This document shows, one piece after another, positions 13,802 to 13,919 of a DNA stretch of 13,919 nt. The position numbers and the translations under genes are program-made. The DNA is from Comamonadaceae bacterium (GTDB taxonomy: Bacteria > Pseudomonadota > Gammaproteobacteria > Burkholderiales > Burkholderiaceae), in the NCBI GenBank assembly GCA_947484245.1, contig CANKOT010000060.1:1-13919 (forward strand), written 5' to 3'. The notes under the pieces are model-generated. The model worked only from the letters and a program-made list of their open reading frames with translations. It was not told the DNA's origin and did no database searches. How positions within the stretch are numbered: position 1 is the stretch's first letter; each line of letters starts with the position of its first letter.

Positions 13802-13874
13802 TGCGTGTCTCAAACGCTGGAAGAATTTGTGGGATGGCAATTTTTGCTTTCTCGACACCACCCTAGGATAAATC

Positions 13875-13919
13875 ATGGTTGTCATTCGTCTTTCTCGTGG
13901 CGGTTCTAAAGCCCGTCCA
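13875..13919 (+). CDS. rpsP: 30S ribosomal protein S16, N-terminal fragment
   Basis: Only the first 15 residues are inside the window. MVVIRLSRGGSKARP matches the highly conserved start of bacterial bS16. S16 is a 30S assembly protein binding 16S rRNA, and the gene usually heads the rpsP-rimM-trmD-rplS operon, which would continue to the right. AGGA at 13865-13868 lies six bases before the ATG and serves as ribosome binding site. The gene has its own promoter and a roughly 105-base structured leader. Confidence 0.93.
   Translation, partial: MVVIRLSRGGSKARP

Noticed and set aside
1..13919. Search for mobile elements, CRISPR arrays, tRNAs, phage genes, toxin-antitoxin or defence genes
   Set aside because: None could be supported: no transposase, no spaced direct repeats, no cloverleaf-like segments, and every sizeable gene belongs to a known housekeeping or conserved family.

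Overview
The window looks like an ordinary housekeeping stretch of a betaproteobacterial chromosome, most likely order Burkholderiales and probably family Comamonadaceae. The evidence is the gene order (argD-argF divergent from a DUF3579 gene, then rpsT, murJ, a SirB1-family gene, purM, an AI-2E-family transporter, hda, a HAD phosphatase, pcnB and folK) and the protein sequences, for example the Burkholderiales-like Hda N-terminus and the Arg-rich PcnB tail. By eye the base composition is moderate for that order, which would fit a freshwater planktonic lineage such as Limnohabitans or relatives. The genus is a guess, and the assignment rests on recognising families, not on a search.

Layout. 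Bases 1-140 are the 3' end of aconitase B (acnB), followed by a strong intrinsic terminator. Bases 246-1436 carry a stand-alone FAD-dependent monooxygenase. It converges on the argF-argD unit (minus strand, 1483-3620), which makes citrulline-pathway intermediates for arginine. A divergent DUF3579 gene (3787-4101) shares a bidirectional terminator with the convergent rpsT (S20). Back to back with rpsT is murJ (lipid II flippase), followed after 14 bases by a SirB1/transglutaminase-like TPR protein.

purM (minus, 7146-8177) is divergent from an operon running right: AI-2E-family membrane protein, hda, HAD-IB phosphatase, pcnB, then folK after a short gap. The first four genes are joined by three identical 4-base ATGA stop/start overlaps. 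folK converges on a minus-strand pair encoding a PAT-like GNAT acetyltransferase and a small TM2-like membrane protein. The window ends with the start of rpsP (S16), preceded by a promoter and a structured leader.

The genes cover core metabolism (TCA cycle, arginine, purine, folate), translation, cell-wall assembly, replication control and RNA polyadenylation. I see no mobile element, CRISPR array, tRNA, phage gene or toxin-antitoxin pair, and no defence system. No gap without a gene exceeds 300 bases. I did not find evidence of a previously undescribed system. The points worth a second look are mostly regulatory: a 40-base polypyrimidine purM leader without Shine-Dalgarno sequence, mutually exclusive hairpins ahead of rpsP, a perfect palindrome between argD and the DUF3579 gene, and a possibly leaderless murJ. 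There are also a few proteins of unknown role in conserved neighbourhoods.
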